DNA from: Synechococcus lacustris
GTDB taxonomy: Bacteria; Cyanobacteriota; Cyanobacteriia; PCC-6307; Cyanobiaceae
Assembly (NCBI GenBank): GCA_903943975.1
Contig: CAJAQB010000013.1
Span: 124,001-188,000, forward strand
Direction of reading: 5' to 3'
Length of the DNA: 64,000 bases
Shown: positions 19,361 to 29,453 of the stretch, one piece after another
How positions within the stretch are numbered: the stretch's first letter is position 1
Layout of the letters: the number at the start of each line of letters is the position of its first letter
Position numbers and translations under genes: made by a program
The notes under the pieces: model-generated
The model's database searches: none
Told to the model about the DNA's origin: nothing
The model's input: only the letters and a program-made list of their open reading frames with translations

Positions 19361-19747
19361 ATGGTGGATCGCTTCTTCGAAGGGGGCTTGGAAGAGCGTC
19401 TTGAGGGTTGGCTAGACCGCGGTAGGGAATTTGTGGATGGCGTTTCCGGGGCCCGACCCGGATCGCGGCGCCAGGGCGTTGTTGGGCCGGGCAGCGCTGG
19501 GGCGGGCGCCCCTGGCCGCCGGCCGCTGGAGGCGATCTCGCGCCGGGGGCTTAGGACCAGCCTTCCGGTGGCCGCTGACCTAGGGGCCGATGACGGTTGG
19601 CCTGAGGACGACAGCTTCAGCTTGCCCCGCTGGCAGCGGTCGGATCCCCCCAATGCTGCGCCTGCACCAACCCCTGAAGCGGAGCAGCGCCGGCCGGAGG
19701 GGGCCAGTAGGCCGATGCCCCGCTCCAGTCGCCGGCGCCCTGGCTAG
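19361..19747 (+). CDS. Protein of unknown function with a conserved-looking N-terminus
   Basis: The 128 residues begin MVDRFFEGGLEERLEGWLDR, a compact amphipathic start I associate with picocyanobacterial proteins. The rest is Arg, Pro and Gly rich and probably disordered (PGSRRQGVVGPGS, PNAAPAPTPEAEQRRP). No membrane span or catalytic motif was seen. It converges with the PhoX-like gene, eight bases away. Confidence 0.6.
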   Translation: MVDRFFEGGLEERLEGWLDRGREFVDGVSGARPGSRRQGVVGPGSAGAGAPGRRPLEAISRRGLRTSLPVAADLGADDGWPEDDSFSLPRWQRSDPPNAAPAPTPEAEQRRPEGASRPMPRSSRRRPG

Positions 19748-19754
19748 GCAGCAA

Positions 19755-21890
19755 CTAGGGGGCCAGTAGCGGTTTGCCGTTGTCTCGGCGGATGGCCACC
19801 ACCCCGGGGCGGGGCCAGGCATTGGTGCTGCCGTCGGGCCAATTAGATCCCAAGGGAACCCAGCGCAGCTGGTTGAAGCTCTGGCCGGAGCGGTCATGGA
19901 GCTCAAAGCTGCGGGCCTCCTCGGCCCCCTGGCGGCGCACCCCATGCAGTTCGCCCGGGTGCTGCACCGCCAGGAACAGGCTGCGGCCGTCGGGGGTCAG
20001 TGCTGGGCCGGTGAGTTCCGATTCCATCGGTGCGGTGGCGAAGCAGAAGGCCTGTCCCGCCTGGGGGCCGCTGGTGGGCAGCACCCAGCAGCTGTTGTTG
20101 CCGTAGGCGCCGCCGTTGCGCTCGCCATTGAGCTCACCGGTGCCCACGTCAGTGACCATCCAGAGGGCACCACTGGGGTCCAGCGCCAGGTTGTCGGGGT
20201 TGGCAAAGCCCAGGCCCCCGTTGTTTGGTTCGCCGCCGGTGGCCAGCATCCGCCAGCGGAAGCGACCGTTGCCGGTTTCGCTTAAGCGCATGATCCAGCC
20301 CTCGTTCCAGGGGCTTTGGCCCCGGGGTCCTTTGAAGATGCTGGGATCCGGGATGCCCTCTTCCCCGGGCAGCCCTGAGGTGAAGGCGATCAGCAAGTCG
20401 CCAGTGCGGGGATCGATTTCGGTGTCTTCCGGCCGGGCCGTACCGGTGATGCCAATGGCGTTGGCTGCGTAGTGGGCATCGATCAAGATGGCGCCCAACT
20501 GGGCGTCGCCACTGCCGGGGTAAAGGTCGCCCAGGCTGGGGTAGCGCTGGGCGTAGGCCTGCAGTTGTTCCTGCTGGGTTAGCCGTTCGCTGCCACCTTT
20601 TTGGCGGTCTGCATGGGGCACCAGCACTGGAGCGGCCAGGGGGGCCACCGGGGTGGAGGGCAGCAACGGTCGCCATTCGCCACTGCCATCGGCCTGGAGC
20701 ACGGCGCCATAGAGGGTGCCCTTGGCGAATAGGGCGCTGTTGGCGGGATCGCTGGGATCGTTCACCTGGCCTTGGCTTACGAATTTGTAGAGATGACCGC
20801 CGCGGCGATCGCAGCCGGAATACACCACCAGGGGCTCGCCGGCCTTGGCTTTCACGGCCACGGCCTCGTGGCGGAAACGGCCCAGGGCCGTGTGTTTCGT
20901 GCCGGGGTCATTGGGGTCGGCGGGGTTGAGCTCCACCATCCAGCCGTACTTGTTGCCGGCGAGGCCAAAGGGATTGCCTAGGCCGTTTAGCTCCTTTTCG
21001 GTGCATTGAAAGGGGCGGGCCGAGGGCGGAAAGGAGCTGCCGTCGGCATACACGGCCTCAGGCACTTGGCTTTGGAAGTTCTCCTCGGCGCTCAGCACCG
21101 TGCCCCAGGGGGTGGTGCCGCCGGCGCAGTTGCCGAAGCTGCCGATGATGCGATCCCCGAGGCCATCGTTGTAGCCCTGGCGTTGGCGTTGTTGGAATAC
21201 CGCCACTGCTGGCCCGCTGCTGCGGAGCCGTTGGCTGGGGTCGTCGAGGCCGGCCAGGCCCGTGATCCGCCGGTCCTCGGGGCCAGGGTCGCGCCGCCAG
21301 CCGCCGTCGGCCTGGCGACTGAGGCGGATCACCCCCAGCCCCTGGTCGATCAGGGCCTCCCGGGCGAGCTCCCGGATCGGCCCGCGCAGGGGATCGTTGC
21401 TGGGCAGCTGGAAGGCATCCAGCTTGCCGCCGCTGGCTTTGAGGCCAGCCACCACGGCTTGATAGGGCAAGGCTTTACCCACCACGGCCGCGAAGGCCTG
21501 CTGCCAGGGCACGGCACTGATGTATTCGAAGTTCACCGTTAGCAGGGCCTGCTGGGGATTCAAGATCCGCAGGGCCAGGTAGTCGTTGTTAAAGCCAAAG
21601 CGACTGTTGCCCACTGGTTCCCCCCAGCTGGCGATCAGTTGTTGGCTATAGCCTTTGGGGATCTCTAATTTGTCGCTGATCCGCACCACGCGGTAGCGCT
21701 GCCGCTGGGCGGCGGCGCTGAGGCCATCGCTGGGCAGGGGCAGGCTGGTGGCCACCGGCTGGAAGGGCAGGAGCCCTTGAACGGCCAGGTTCCCCTGGGC
21801 TGCCAGGCCTTCCCCTTGGCGACCGCTGAGGGCTAGGCCAGTGAGGCCGCCACCCAGCAGCAGCAGAAACTCGCGGCGGACCAGTCCCAT
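19755..21890 (-). CDS. PhoX-like (DUF839) secreted phosphatase family protein
   Basis: The 711 residues start with a twin-arginine-type signal (RREFLLLLGGGLTGLALSG). They carry PhoX/DUF839 blocks such as GNCAGGTTPWGTVLSAEENF, FRHEAVAVKAKAGEPLVVYS, SGCDRRGGHLYKFVS and DNLALDPSGALWMVTD. PhoX enzymes are Ca/Fe-dependent periplasmic phosphomonoesterases that release phosphate from organic esters; Tat export fits folding with metal before transport. Whether this member is a phosphatase is inferred. No pho box was identified upstream. Confidence 0.82.
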   Translation of the reverse strand: MGLVRREFLLLLGGGLTGLALSGRQGEGLAAQGNLAVQGLLPFQPVATSLPLPSDGLSAAAQRQRYRVVRISDKLEIPKGYSQQLIASWGEPVGNSRFGFNNDYLALRILNPQQALLTVNFEYISAVPWQQAFAAVVGKALPYQAVVAGLKASGGKLDAFQLPSNDPLRGPIRELAREALIDQGLGVIRLSRQADGGWRRDPGPEDRRITGLAGLDDPSQRLRSSGPAVAVFQQRQRQGYNDGLGDRIIGSFGNCAGGTTPWGTVLSAEENFQSQVPEAVYADGSSFPPSARPFQCTEKELNGLGNPFGLAGNKYGWMVELNPADPNDPGTKHTALGRFRHEAVAVKAKAGEPLVVYSGCDRRGGHLYKFVSQGQVNDPSDPANSALFAKGTLYGAVLQADGSGEWRPLLPSTPVAPLAAPVLVPHADRQKGGSERLTQQEQLQAYAQRYPSLGDLYPGSGDAQLGAILIDAHYAANAIGITGTARPEDTEIDPRTGDLLIAFTSGLPGEEGIPDPSIFKGPRGQSPWNEGWIMRLSETGNGRFRWRMLATGGEPNNGGLGFANPDNLALDPSGALWMVTDVGTGELNGERNGGAYGNNSCWVLPTSGPQAGQAFCFATAPMESELTGPALTPDGRSLFLAVQHPGELHGVRRQGAEEARSFELHDRSGQSFNQLRWVPLGSNWPDGSTNAWPRPGVVAIRRDNGKPLLAP

Positions 21891-22001
21891 CCCTAGCCCT
21901 AGCCATTCAGCCAGAGCCTAGGCAGCGTTGCTGACCCAGGCTGCCTTTACCGGCCCTTAATCAACACTGTTGAGGCTGCGGGCAGCTTGCTTGCCACTGC
22001 C

Positions 22002-22496
22002 ATGGGTCAATTGATTGTGCTTGGTTTTGAAAAGGCAGAGGAAGCAGAAGACGTGCGCAAGGAGCTGGTGGCCCTGCAGCAGGACCATCTGATTGCCCTT
22101 GAGGACGCCGTGGTGGTGGTGAGTGATGCCGCCGGCAAGGTGGAATTGCACCAGGCCCTCAACCTGCCCGCCGCCGGCGCCCTGAGTGGCGGTTTCTGGG
22201 GCACCCTGGTGGGCCTTGTTTTTCTCAATCCACTGCTGGGGGCTGCGGTGGGGGCCGGGGTGGGGGCTGCCTCTGGGGCGCTCACCGACCTGGGCATCAA
22301 CGATGGTTTCCTGCGGGAGGTGGGTGAAACCCTGAAGCCGGGCAGTGCCGCCCTTTGTTTATTGGTGAAGCAGGCCACGGTGGATCGGGTGATCGAGAAG
22401 CTGCACAGCCATGCGCCCCACGCCAAGCTGCTGCGCACCAACCTCAGCCACACCGATGAAGCCCGCTTACAGCAGTTGCTGGATGCGGCCAGCTAA
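22002..22496 (+). CDS. DUF1269-family membrane protein
   Basis: The 164 residues match the DUF1269 pattern: an N-terminal soluble part (QLIVLGFEKAEEAEDVRKEL), a central Gly/Ala-rich hairpin of membrane character (GALSGGFWGTLVGLVFLNPL, GAAVGAGVGAASGAL) and a C-terminal part (KQATVDRVIEKLHSHAPHAK). Function unknown. The ATG at 22002 is preferred over an upstream alternative start. The stop is followed by an inverted TAAGGG/CCCTTA pair shared with the end of the converging gene. Confidence 0.85.
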   Translation: MGQLIVLGFEKAEEAEDVRKELVALQQDHLIALEDAVVVVSDAAGKVELHQALNLPAAGALSGGFWGTLVGLVFLNPLLGAAVGAGVGAASGALTDLGINDGFLREVGETLKPGSAALCLLVKQATVDRVIEKLHSHAPHAKLLRTNLSHTDEARLQQLLDAAS

Positions 22497-22502
22497 GGGG
22501 AC

Positions 22503-23051
22503 TCAACCCTTACGGGCTGCCTTTGTTTTGAGGCCCTGCACCTGGAAATTGCAGCCCAGCCCCAGCAGCCGTTCGTTTACCGCAGTTACTAGGTGCTTGG
22601 GCAGTTCCTCGGCCATCTGGGCCGGGGAGGTGCTGATCGAGGGGGAGCCCTCATTGAGGGCGAACAACAGCTCGGCCCATTGCTGCACCAAGTGGCGCTC
22701 GTCCAGGGTGCGCAGCCCGTGGTCTTGGAGCAGGCCGCCGCAGCGTTCCTGGTGCCAGAGGGTGCAACGGTTGGCGTTTTGTTCGGGGCGACGGAAGGCA
22801 AAACCCTGGGTCAGGGCGGATTCATTGGGCAGGCCGGCGCTGTCGCGCAGGCCGGCGTCTGTAAGCAGTTTTCCGCAGTACACCGCCGAGATGCCATAGC
22901 GGCGCCCCAGGTCAGTGAGGGTTAGCCAGGGTTGGATTTGATTTGCTTGGCTATGGATTGGCTGGCCATGACTTACCTGGCCATGACTTACCTGGCGTTG
23001 GCTTGTTTGACGCTGGCTTGGTTTGCTTGGGCCCGCCGGGGCCTTATTCAT
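22503..23051 (-). CDS. Protein of unknown function with a repetitive Gln/Ser N-terminus
   Basis: The 182-residue protein has a repetitive start (SQRQTSQRQVSHGQVSHGQP, residues about 15-35) encoded by tandem short repeats near 22960-23025. A globular part follows (LTLTDLGRRYGISAVYCGKL, then LTDAGLRDSAG), where the first block could be a winged-helix DNA-binding segment. The rest is not recognised. The ATG at 23051 is preferred over a TTG five codons upstream. Confidence 0.6.
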   Translation of the reverse strand: MNKAPAGPSKPSQRQTSQRQVSHGQVSHGQPIHSQANQIQPWLTLTDLGRRYGISAVYCGKLLTDAGLRDSAGLPNESALTQGFAFRRPEQNANRCTLWHQERCGGLLQDHGLRTLDERHLVQQWAELLFALNEGSPSISTSPAQMAEELPKHLVTAVNERLLGLGCNFQVQGLKTKAARKG

Positions 23052-23157
23052 CGGATTTTTGTTCAATCTGAACCTTTTACAACTGGCTCCATGCTGACGA
23101 GGTAGAAATTGAAAGCAAGTTCCAAAGCAGATTTAGCGTCAATCGCACACAAACTTT

Positions 23158-23724
23158 TTAAAAATTCATGTTCTTATGTGCACTGGCGGGGCCTAGCCAG
23201 CGCTCCAGGGCGGGGGAGAAAACCTCGCGAATCACTGTGAGGGCCTGGCCCTGGCGGAAAAAACGATAATGACGACTCCAGTAAGGACCCGCTTGGCCAA
23301 AGCGTTCCTCCAGCCACGGGGCCTGGACCAGGCCATAGCCATCCACCTCTCGGAATAGTTCGGCCCGTTCGCTGGTGAGGCTGCGCCAGATCGGTTGCTG
23401 GCGGTTTTGCAAGTGCAGATCGGCCTGCCCCTGGTTCCACCAGCTCTCGGCCCAGGCCAGGGGTTGGGCGCCGCAGTGGAGCCACACCTGGCGGCGGAGC
23501 AGGGGGGCGAGCAGGTCTTGCACTTCGGGGGGGGGGGGCGTTGCTGGGTCGCCATCGGGCTCAGGCCCCATGGCGGCCAGTTCCACCTCCACGGCGGCGC
23601 CGGTGAGCAGTTGCAGGTGCCGGGTGGGGCTGCCATCCCCCAGCAGCAGCAGCCGCCAGGGGCCGCTTAGTTCCTGGCCAGAAAGATTGTTGCTGCGCCA
23701 GAGCGCCGGGGGGGAGCTATGCAA
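23158..23724 (-). CDS. Chorismate lyase-like protein (Ycf21 family)
   Basis: The 188 residues fit the cyanobacterial/plastid Ycf21 type of chorismate lyase: PWRLLLLGDGSPTRHLQLLT, LLRRQVWLHCGAQPLAWAES, and a C-terminal YWSRHYRFFRQGQALTVIRE with EVFSPALE. The enzyme removes pyruvate from chorismate to give 4-hydroxybenzoate, the ring precursor of plastoquinone. No ATG lies before the conserved part, so the start is probably the TTG at 23724 or another non-ATG codon. It follows the next upstream gene by 27 bases. Confidence 0.8.
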   Translation of the reverse strand: MHSSPPALWRSNNLSGQELSGPWRLLLLGDGSPTRHLQLLTGAAVEVELAAMGPEPDGDPATPPPPEVQDLLAPLLRRQVWLHCGAQPLAWAESWWNQGQADLHLQNRQQPIWRSLTSERAELFREVDGYGLVQAPWLEERFGQAGPYWSRHYRFFRQGQALTVIREVFSPALERWLGPASAHKNMNF

Positions 23725-23751
23725 AGGGGCAAGCTATGCACAGAGGCAAGG

Positions 23752-24447
23752 CTAACGACCGCTGAGGCTGAGGCTGCGCAGCAAGCCCTGGTGGCTCACC
23801 TGCACCTGGTCGCTGCCGACGCTTTGCAGCTGCCAGCCACTGCTGCCGATCATTTCGCCCACGGCGGCGGTAATCGAACCGGTGGTGGTGTTGAAGATCG
23901 CCGTGCCACCACGGCCGGGCACCTGCACCACCCCCAACAGTTCCGGCAGGGGCAATGGGGCGGGCGCCTGGGCGGCGGGCCTGGCCGCTGGCACCGGCAC
24001 CCGAATCGGTGCCACCGGTTCAAACCAGCCGGGTTCTGGATTGGCTGGGGGCTGTTGCTGCAGTTGCTGCTGCTGTTGGGGGGAGGCCGGCTGGGGGAGC
24101 TGGGGGGCGGGCTGCAGCGGGGCCGGCGCTGGTAGTTGTAGCTGCAGGGGTGCTGCTGCGAGGGTGGGATTGGGCGGTGAGAGGGGTCCCAGCTGGCGCA
24201 GCCTTTCCAGCACCAGCAGTTGACGTTCCTGGTGCAGGTCTTGGCGGGCCTGCATCCAGCTGCGCCACAACAGCATCGAAAACAAGCCCGCCACGGCGCT
24301 CACCAGGGTGAGGCCAATCACCAGGGCCACCGGCGTGCTGAGCCTGGGCGGCCTCGGACTAGCGCTGGGCAGGGCTGAGATGGGTTCGGCCCGCAGGCTT
24401 TCCGTCCGGCTGCCGCTGGGTTCGAGCGTTTCAAACACCCGGTCCAT
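23752..24447 (-). CDS. Single-span membrane protein with a Pro/Gln-rich linker
   Basis: The 231 residues have one membrane helix (VALVIGLTLVSAVAGLFSML, about 40-60) and a long Pro/Ala/Gln linker (about 95-165, including PQQQQQLQQQPP). A small C-terminal domain follows (LLGVVQVPGRGGTAIFNTTT, GEMIGSSGWQLQSVG). The tail resembles the short beta domains of pilus or type II secretion inner-membrane proteins (PilP/GspC type), which is inference. In-frame codons continue upstream to the mnmG stop without an ATG or GTG, so a CTG start further upstream is possible. Confidence 0.62.
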   Translation of the reverse strand: MDRVFETLEPSGSRTESLRAEPISALPSASPRPPRLSTPVALVIGLTLVSAVAGLFSMLLWRSWMQARQDLHQERQLLVLERLRQLGPLSPPNPTLAAAPLQLQLPAPAPLQPAPQLPQPASPQQQQQLQQQPPANPEPGWFEPVAPIRVPVPAARPAAQAPAPLPLPELLGVVQVPGRGGTAIFNTTTGSITAAVGEMIGSSGWQLQSVGSDQVQVSHQGLLRSLSLSGR

Positions 24448-24546
24448 CACCTGTTCGGCGCGCAGCTCCCAGTAGGCCCTGCCGCGGCGGTGTTGGTCGA
24501 ACTGGGGCAGGGGGGGGCTCAGGAACTGGGGGGCGAACGACCCAAC

Positions 24547-26484
24547 CTATCGATCAAGTTCAGGGCTGGCGAGGGCCAGGGTGCGGCGGCTGTCCAGTTC
24601 CAGCCAGAGCAGCAGGGCGGTGACATCGGCGGGGCTCACCCCAGGGATGCGGCCGGCCTGGCCGAGGTTGAGCGGCTGCACGGCGGCCAGCTTTTCCCTG
24701 GCCTCCCGCGACAGGGTCTGGATGGCGTCGTAGTTGATCGTGGCTGGGATCGGCCGCTCCCCCTGTTGTTGCACCCGCTGGATCTGTTGGGCCTGGCGGG
24801 CCAGGTAACCGCTGTATTTGACATCGATCTCCGCCCCCTCCCTCACGGCGGCCGGCAGGTTGGCATCGGCCAGGCCATGGCGCACCAGATCGCTGCCATG
24901 GAACCCAGAGCGCCGCAGTAGCTCGGCCAGGGTCACGGAGCCCCGGATTGGGGCGCCTGTTTGCTCCACCACGGCGGCGGCGGCCGGGTCGCTGGCCTTG
25001 AGCCGCACGCTTTCCAGCCGTTGGGTTTCGGCGCTGATTGCCGCCTGCTTGGCCTGGAAGATCTGCCAACGGCGGTCATCAATTAAGCCGAGTTCCCGGC
25101 CCAGGGGCGTGAGCCGTCGGTCGGCGTTGTCCCCCCGCAACAGCAGCCGGTATTCGCTGCGGCTGGTGAGCACCCGGTAGGGCTCGCGCAGATCCTTAGT
25201 AACTAAATCATCGATCAAGGTGCCGATATAGCTGCCCTCCCGGGGGAAATGCACCGGCGACTGGCCGCGCAACAGCCGCGCCGCGTTGAGCCCCGCCACC
25301 AGCCCCTGGGCGGCGGCCTCCTCGTAGCCGGTGGTGCCATTGAGCTGGCCGGCGCAGAACAGGCCCTTTAGTCGTTTGGTTTCCAGCGAGGGCCGCAGCT
25401 GGGTGGCGGGCAGGTAGTCGTATTCCACGGCATAGGCGGGCCGCAACATCACGCATTGCTCCAGCCCCGGCAGGGTGCGCAGTAATTCCAACTGCAGCCG
25501 TTCTGGTAGGCCCGTGGAGAACCCCTGGATGTAGAGCTCGGGGGTGTCGCGACCCTCCGGTTCCAGGAAAATATTGTGGGAGTCTTTATCGGCAAAGCGC
25601 ACGATCTTGTCTTCTATTGAGGGGCAATAGCGGGGCCCCTTGCTGTCGATGAAGCCGCCGTAGATCGGCGTGTGCTGCAGGTTGTCGCGGATTAGTTGGT
25701 GGGTGGCGGCGGTGGTGCGGGTGAGGTGGCAGCTCATTTGCTCGCCGCTCACCCAGGCGGCTGGGTCAAAGGAGAAGAAGCGATCGGCGGCGTCGCTGGG
25801 TTGTTCCTCCAGCTGGTGGAGGGCAACGCTGCGGCGATCCACCCGGGCGGGGGTGCCGGTCTTGAGCCGGTCGGTGCTGAAACCCAGGGCCTGGAGGGCT
25901 TCGGTGAGCCCTTCGGCCGCCTGTTCCCCGGCCCGGCCCGCCGCCATTGATTGGTTGCCCACCCAGATCTGGCCCCCCAGGAAGGTGCCGGTGGTGAGCA
26001 CCACGGCGCCGGCGGCGTAGACGCTGCCGAAGTAGGTGCGTACGCCAATGATCCGGGCTTCGCCGGAGCTGGGATCACCGTCGATTTCCAGCCCCGTTAC
26101 CATCGCCTCGCGCAGGGCCAGGTTTGGCGTTTGCTCCAGCAGCTGCAGCATCTGACGGGCGTACTGGCGCTTATCGGTTTGGGCGCGCAGGGCCCACACC
26201 GCCGGGCCGCGGCTGGCATTCAGCACCCGCTTTTGCAGGGCGGTGGCATCGGCGAGGCGGCCGATCACACCACCGAGGGCGTCTACCTCATGCACCAGTT
26301 GGCTTTTGGCCGGACCGCCCACCGCCGGGTTGCAGGGCTGCCAGGCGATGCGATCCAGATTTAGGGAAAACAGGGCGGTGCTTATCCCCAGCCGGGCTGC
26401 CGCCAGGGCCGCCTCGCAGCCGGCATGGCCGCCCCCCACCACGATCAGTTCAAAGCTTTCGCTGGGGGGGGCACTCAATGGCAT
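24547..26484 (-). CDS. mnmG: tRNA uridine 5-carboxymethylaminomethyl modification enzyme MnmG
   Basis: The 645-residue FAD protein has the dinucleotide site [19 protein letters not shown] near residue 15. It also has the family blocks [39 protein letters not shown] and [18 protein letters not shown], where the Cys is the family's conserved active-site residue. With MnmE it builds cmnm5U34 on tRNAs. Length fits the family. It marks the left boundary of the defence island, 154 bases before the first remnant. Confidence 0.96.
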   Translation of the reverse strand: MPLSAPPSESFELIVVGGGHAGCEAALAAARLGISTALFSLNLDRIAWQPCNPAVGGPAKSQLVHEVDALGGVIGRLADATALQKRVLNASRGPAVWALRAQTDKRQYARQMLQLLEQTPNLALREAMVTGLEIDGDPSSGEARIIGVRTYFGSVYAAGAVVLTTGTFLGGQIWVGNQSMAAGRAGEQAAEGLTEALQALGFSTDRLKTGTPARVDRRSVALHQLEEQPSDAADRFFSFDPAAWVSGEQMSCHLTRTTAATHQLIRDNLQHTPIYGGFIDSKGPRYCPSIEDKIVRFADKDSHNIFLEPEGRDTPELYIQGFSTGLPERLQLELLRTLPGLEQCVMLRPAYAVEYDYLPATQLRPSLETKRLKGLFCAGQLNGTTGYEEAAAQGLVAGLNAARLLRGQSPVHFPREGSYIGTLIDDLVTKDLREPYRVLTSRSEYRLLLRGDNADRRLTPLGRELGLIDDRRWQIFQAKQAAISAETQRLESVRLKASDPAAAAVVEQTGAPIRGSVTLAELLRRSGFHGSDLVRHGLADANLPAAVREGAEIDVKYSGYLARQAQQIQRVQQQGERPIPATINYDAIQTLSREAREKLAAVQPLNLGQAGRIPGVSPADVTALLLWLELDSRRTLALASPELDR

Positions 26485-26637
26485 GGCTTAACTATGCCTC
26501 CAGCAACAGATCGGCGAGGCCGATGGTGGCGACTACGGCCAGCCGAATGCGGCGTAGATCCCGGGGACTCACTTGGGCCTGACCTTGTCCTTACCCCGTT
26601 CAGGCCCGTTGGCGTGGTGAGGCACTGGGCGAAACCA

Positions 26638-26919
26638 GTGGCCACCACACCCATTGCTGATCTGCTGCAGCTGCCAAGCGGTGAGCGACTCGCATTGGCC
26701 TTGGCCCTCTGGGACAGCCTGGAAGAGGAGGGCCGCCGCGAAGCGCTGCCAGTGGATACGGTTCTCGGCGATGAGCTGGATCGAGGCTGGGCTGCCCACC
26801 TCAAGGACCCAGCGGCAGCCGTCCCCTGGGACAGCATTCGCATCAACGACCAGTTCCGTATCTGCTTCAGCTGGACAGCGGCCGGTCCGGAAGAGGTCGA
26901 GATCGTTGACTATCACTGA
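26638..26919 (+). pseudogene. Chimaera of an addiction-module protein and a HigB toxin tail
   Basis: From a GTG at 26638 the first about 67 residues match the TIGR02574-type addiction-module component (IADLLQLPSGERLALALALW, ending AAVPWDSIR). The next 24 residues are the C-terminus of a HigB/RelE-type toxin (INDQFRICFSWTAAGPEEVE, then IVDYH-stop). The start of the toxin, including most of its RNase fold, is missing. The junction lies at SIR, a word found in both families, which suggests a short-homology deletion. The frame stays open for 93 codons; toxin activity is unlikely. Confidence 0.75.
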
Positions 26920-27210
26920 ACTGGTACCGCCTGGGGAGGTTCTCCTGGAGGAGTTCCTGCGGCCGATGGGGATCAGCCAGTACCGGCTGGCTTTAGCCCT
27001 TGGTGTGCCCGAAAGCCGGATTTGCGTCTCTGCCGTTTCTTTGGGCTCAGCGAGGGGTTCTGGCTGCGGATGCAGATCAGCCATGACCTCAGGTTGGCCC
27101 GCCGGGATCTGGGCGAGACCTTGGCAGCGACCCAGCCGCTGCAGCAGGGCAGCACTTGTCTGAATACCCCCAAAACCATGCCACAACAGGCAGACTCCCC
27201 TCAGCGGTGA
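26906..27210 (+). pseudogene. higA antitoxin remnant with internal deletion and frameshift
   Basis: A TTG at 26906 inside the chimaera's 3' end opens the HigA start (LVPPGEVLLEEFLRPMGISQ, then ALGVPESRI). After about 27020 the match continues only in another frame (RLCRFFGLSEGFWLRMQISH, then LRLARRDLGETL). The intervening NEI..KR..TADTA part of HigA is absent, so about 16 codons were lost with a frameshift. The XRE DNA-binding helix is therefore broken. Confidence 0.78.
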
Positions 27211-27225
27211 CCACCTGATCCCCCG

Positions 27226-29037
27226 ATGCCCGATCAGGAGCAACTGGACGACTTCCTCGAAGCCCTGGAAAAGACTGGCAGCCCCGCCAAGAACCCCGCC
27301 CTGCGTCTGGCACTCGGCTGGGAAGAGCCTCTCTACGAGGGGGTGAAGGCGGAACTGGTGGCCAAGGGGATCGTGGTGCGGGGAAGGGGCCGCAGCGATT
27401 CGGTGTCGCTGGTGGGCGCTGAGCCGCTGGCGCAGCAGGCAGCACCAGCCAAAGCCTCCCGCAAGGGGAAAGCCGCCGGCAACGGCACCGCCAACCTGGG
27501 CTTCGAGGCCAAGCTCTGGCTCACGGCCGACAAGCTGCGTAACAACATGGATGCGGCCGAATACAAGCACGTGGTGCTCGGCCTGATCTTTCTCAAGTAC
27601 ATCTCCGACAGCTTCGAAGAGCACCGCGCCAAGCTGCTGGCCGGCGTTGGCGACTACGAAGGCGCCAACCCGGAAGACCCCGACGAATACAAGGCCGAAA
27701 ATGTGTTCTGGGTGCCGGCCGAGGCCCGCTGGAGCCAGCTGCAGGCCAATGCCAAGCAACCCACGATCGGCAAGTTCGTGGACGACGCCATGGTGGCGAT
27801 CGAGCGCGACAACCCACGCCTCAAGGGCGTTCTGCCGAAGGACTATGCGCGTCCTGGCCTCGACAAGCAGCGCCTGGGGGAGCTGATCGATGTGATCGCC
27901 ACGATCGAGCTCACCGCCACCAGCGAGGGGGAGGTGACCCACCGCTCCGTGGATCTGCTGGGCCGGGTGTACGAATACTTCCTCACCCGCTTTGCCTCCG
28001 CCGAGGGCAAGAACGGAGGCCAGTTCTACACGCCGAGCTGTGTGGTGCGCTGCCTGGTGGAGATGCTGGAGCCCTACAGGGGCCGCATCTACGACCCCTG
28101 CTGCGGCTCCGGCGGCATGTTCGTCCAGAGCGAGAAGTTCGTGGAAAGCCACGGCGGCAAGCTGGGCGACATCTCGATCTACGGCCAGGAGAGCAACGCC
28201 ACCACCCGCCGGCTGGCGGTGATGAACCTGGCGATCCGCGGCATCGAGGCCGACTTCGGCCCCGAGCATGCCGATAGCTTCCGCCGCGACCTGCATCCGG
28301 ATCTGCGCGCCGACTATGTGATCGCCAACCCGCCCTTCAACGACTCCGACTGGTTCCGTAAGGACGACGACGTGCGCTGGCAGTACGGCGTACCACCCAA
28401 GGGCAACGCCAACTTCGCCTGGGTGCAGCACTTTCTCCACCACCTGGCGCCGCAGGGCATGGCCGGCTTTGTGCTCGCCAACGGCAGCATGAGCTCCAAT
28501 CAGAGCGGCGAAGGCGAGATCCGCCGCGCCCTGATCGAGGCGGATCTGGTGGACTGCATGGTGGCCTTGCCCGGCCAGCTCTTCTACAGCACCCAGATCC
28601 CGGTCTGCCTCTGGTTCCTGGCGAAAAGCAAGGCTGCTGATGGTCAGCGGGGCTTCCGCGATCGGCGCGGGCACACGTTGTTCATCGATGCCCGCAAGCT
28701 CGGCACTTTGATCGATCGGGTGCACCGGGAGCTGCTGGAGGCCGACCTGGCGAAGATCAGCGGTACCTATCACCGTTGGCGGGGAGTTAACGGCGAGGGC
28801 AGCTACGAGGATGTGCCGGGGTTCTGGAAATCTGCCACCACCGCCGAGATCGCTGCCCATGGCCACGTGCTCACGCCGGGGCGGTACGTGGGGGCGGAGG
28901 AGGTGGAAGACGACGGCGAGCCGTTTGAGCAGAAGATGCCGCGGCTGGTGGCTGAGCTTGAAAGCCAGTTCGCTGAATCAGCCAAACTGGAAGTGGCGAT
29001 CAGGGCGAATCTGAAGAGCATGGGCTTCAAAGCATGA
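27226..29037 (+). CDS. hsdM: Type I restriction-modification methyltransferase subunit HsdM
   Basis: The 603-residue N6-adenine methyltransferase has SAM motif I in [11 protein letters not shown] (about residue 290) and catalytic motif [11 protein letters not shown] (about residue 367). The N6_N4 start is seen as [20 protein letters not shown]. An N-terminal extension of about 85 residues ([20 protein letters not shown], then GRGRSDSV) looks like a small winged-helix module. With HsdS it protects host sites, and it is also needed for cutting. The ATGA at 29034-29037 couples it to the HepT gene. Confidence 0.95.
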   Translation: MPDQEQLDDFLEALEKTGSPAKNPALRLALGWEEPLYEGVKAELVAKGIVVRGRGRSDSVSLVGAEPLAQQAAPAKASRKGKAAGNGTANLGFEAKLWLTADKLRNNMDAAEYKHVVLGLIFLKYISDSFEEHRAKLLAGVGDYEGANPEDPDEYKAENVFWVPAEARWSQLQANAKQPTIGKFVDDAMVAIERDNPRLKGVLPKDYARPGLDKQRLGELIDVIATIELTATSEGEVTHRSVDLLGRVYEYFLTRFASAEGKNGGQFYTPSCVVRCLVEMLEPYRGRIYDPCCGSGGMFVQSEKFVESHGGKLGDISIYGQESNATTRRLAVMNLAIRGIEADFGPEHADSFRRDLHPDLRADYVIANPPFNDSDWFRKDDDVRWQYGVPPKGNANFAWVQHFLHHLAPQGMAGFVLANGSMSSNQSGEGEIRRALIEADLVDCMVALPGQLFYSTQIPVCLWFLAKSKAADGQRGFRDRRGHTLFIDARKLGTLIDRVHRELLEADLAKISGTYHRWRGVNGEGSYEDVPGFWKSATTAEIAAHGHVLTPGRYVGAEEVEDDGEPFEQKMPRLVAELESQFAESAKLEVAIRANLKSMGFKA

Positions 29038-29453
29038 ACTCCAACGCCGACATCCGATGGAAGCAACGCTTTCAGAACTTCGATCGTGCGTTCGTGCTGC
29101 TCCGCGATGCGCTGGAGAACGGACCTGGGGCCCTCAACCAACTGGAGAAGGAGGGGGTGATCCAACGCTTCGAGTATTGCTTCGAGCTCGCCTGGAAAAC
29201 CATCAAGGACTATCTCGAAGAGGGTGGTTTTCTGTTTGTCATGGTGACCCCGCGCCAGGTGCTGAAAGACGCTTATGCGGCCAAAATCCTGGAGGACGGG
29301 CAGGTGTGGATCGACATGCTCGATCACCGCAACCTGCTCTCCCACACCTACAGTCCGGTTGTGTTTGAACAGGCTGTTGAAGCCATCCACAGGCGCTATC
29401 TTGCTGGCATCGAGCATCTGCACGACTTCATGCACCGGGAGGCAATGCAATGA
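29034..29453 (+). CDS. HepT/HI0074-family toxin (HEPN RNase) of an MNT-HepT module
   Basis: The 139-residue helical protein matches the nucleotidyltransferase-substrate-binding HI0074 family ([20 protein letters not shown], then KTIKDYLEE). It carries RNLLSHTY near residue 103, fitting the R-x4-H-x-Y HEPN RNase motif in which the antitoxin modifies the Tyr. By family it would cleave RNA unless AMPylated by its MNT partner. It overlaps hsdM and its own partner by ATGA on both sides, so it is embedded in the RM operon. Confidence 0.85.
   Translation: MNSNADIRWKQRFQNFDRAFVLLRDALENGPGALNQLEKEGVIQRFEYCFELAWKTIKDYLEEGGFLFVMVTPRQVLKDAYAAKILEDGQVWIDMLDHRNLLSHTYSPVVFEQAVEAIHRRYLAGIEHLHDFMHREAMQ

Noticed and set aside
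26569..28866. Open frame of 765 codons on the minus strand
   Set aside because: It lies opposite hsdM and the TA remnants. Composition is that of an antisense shadow and no domain was recognised.
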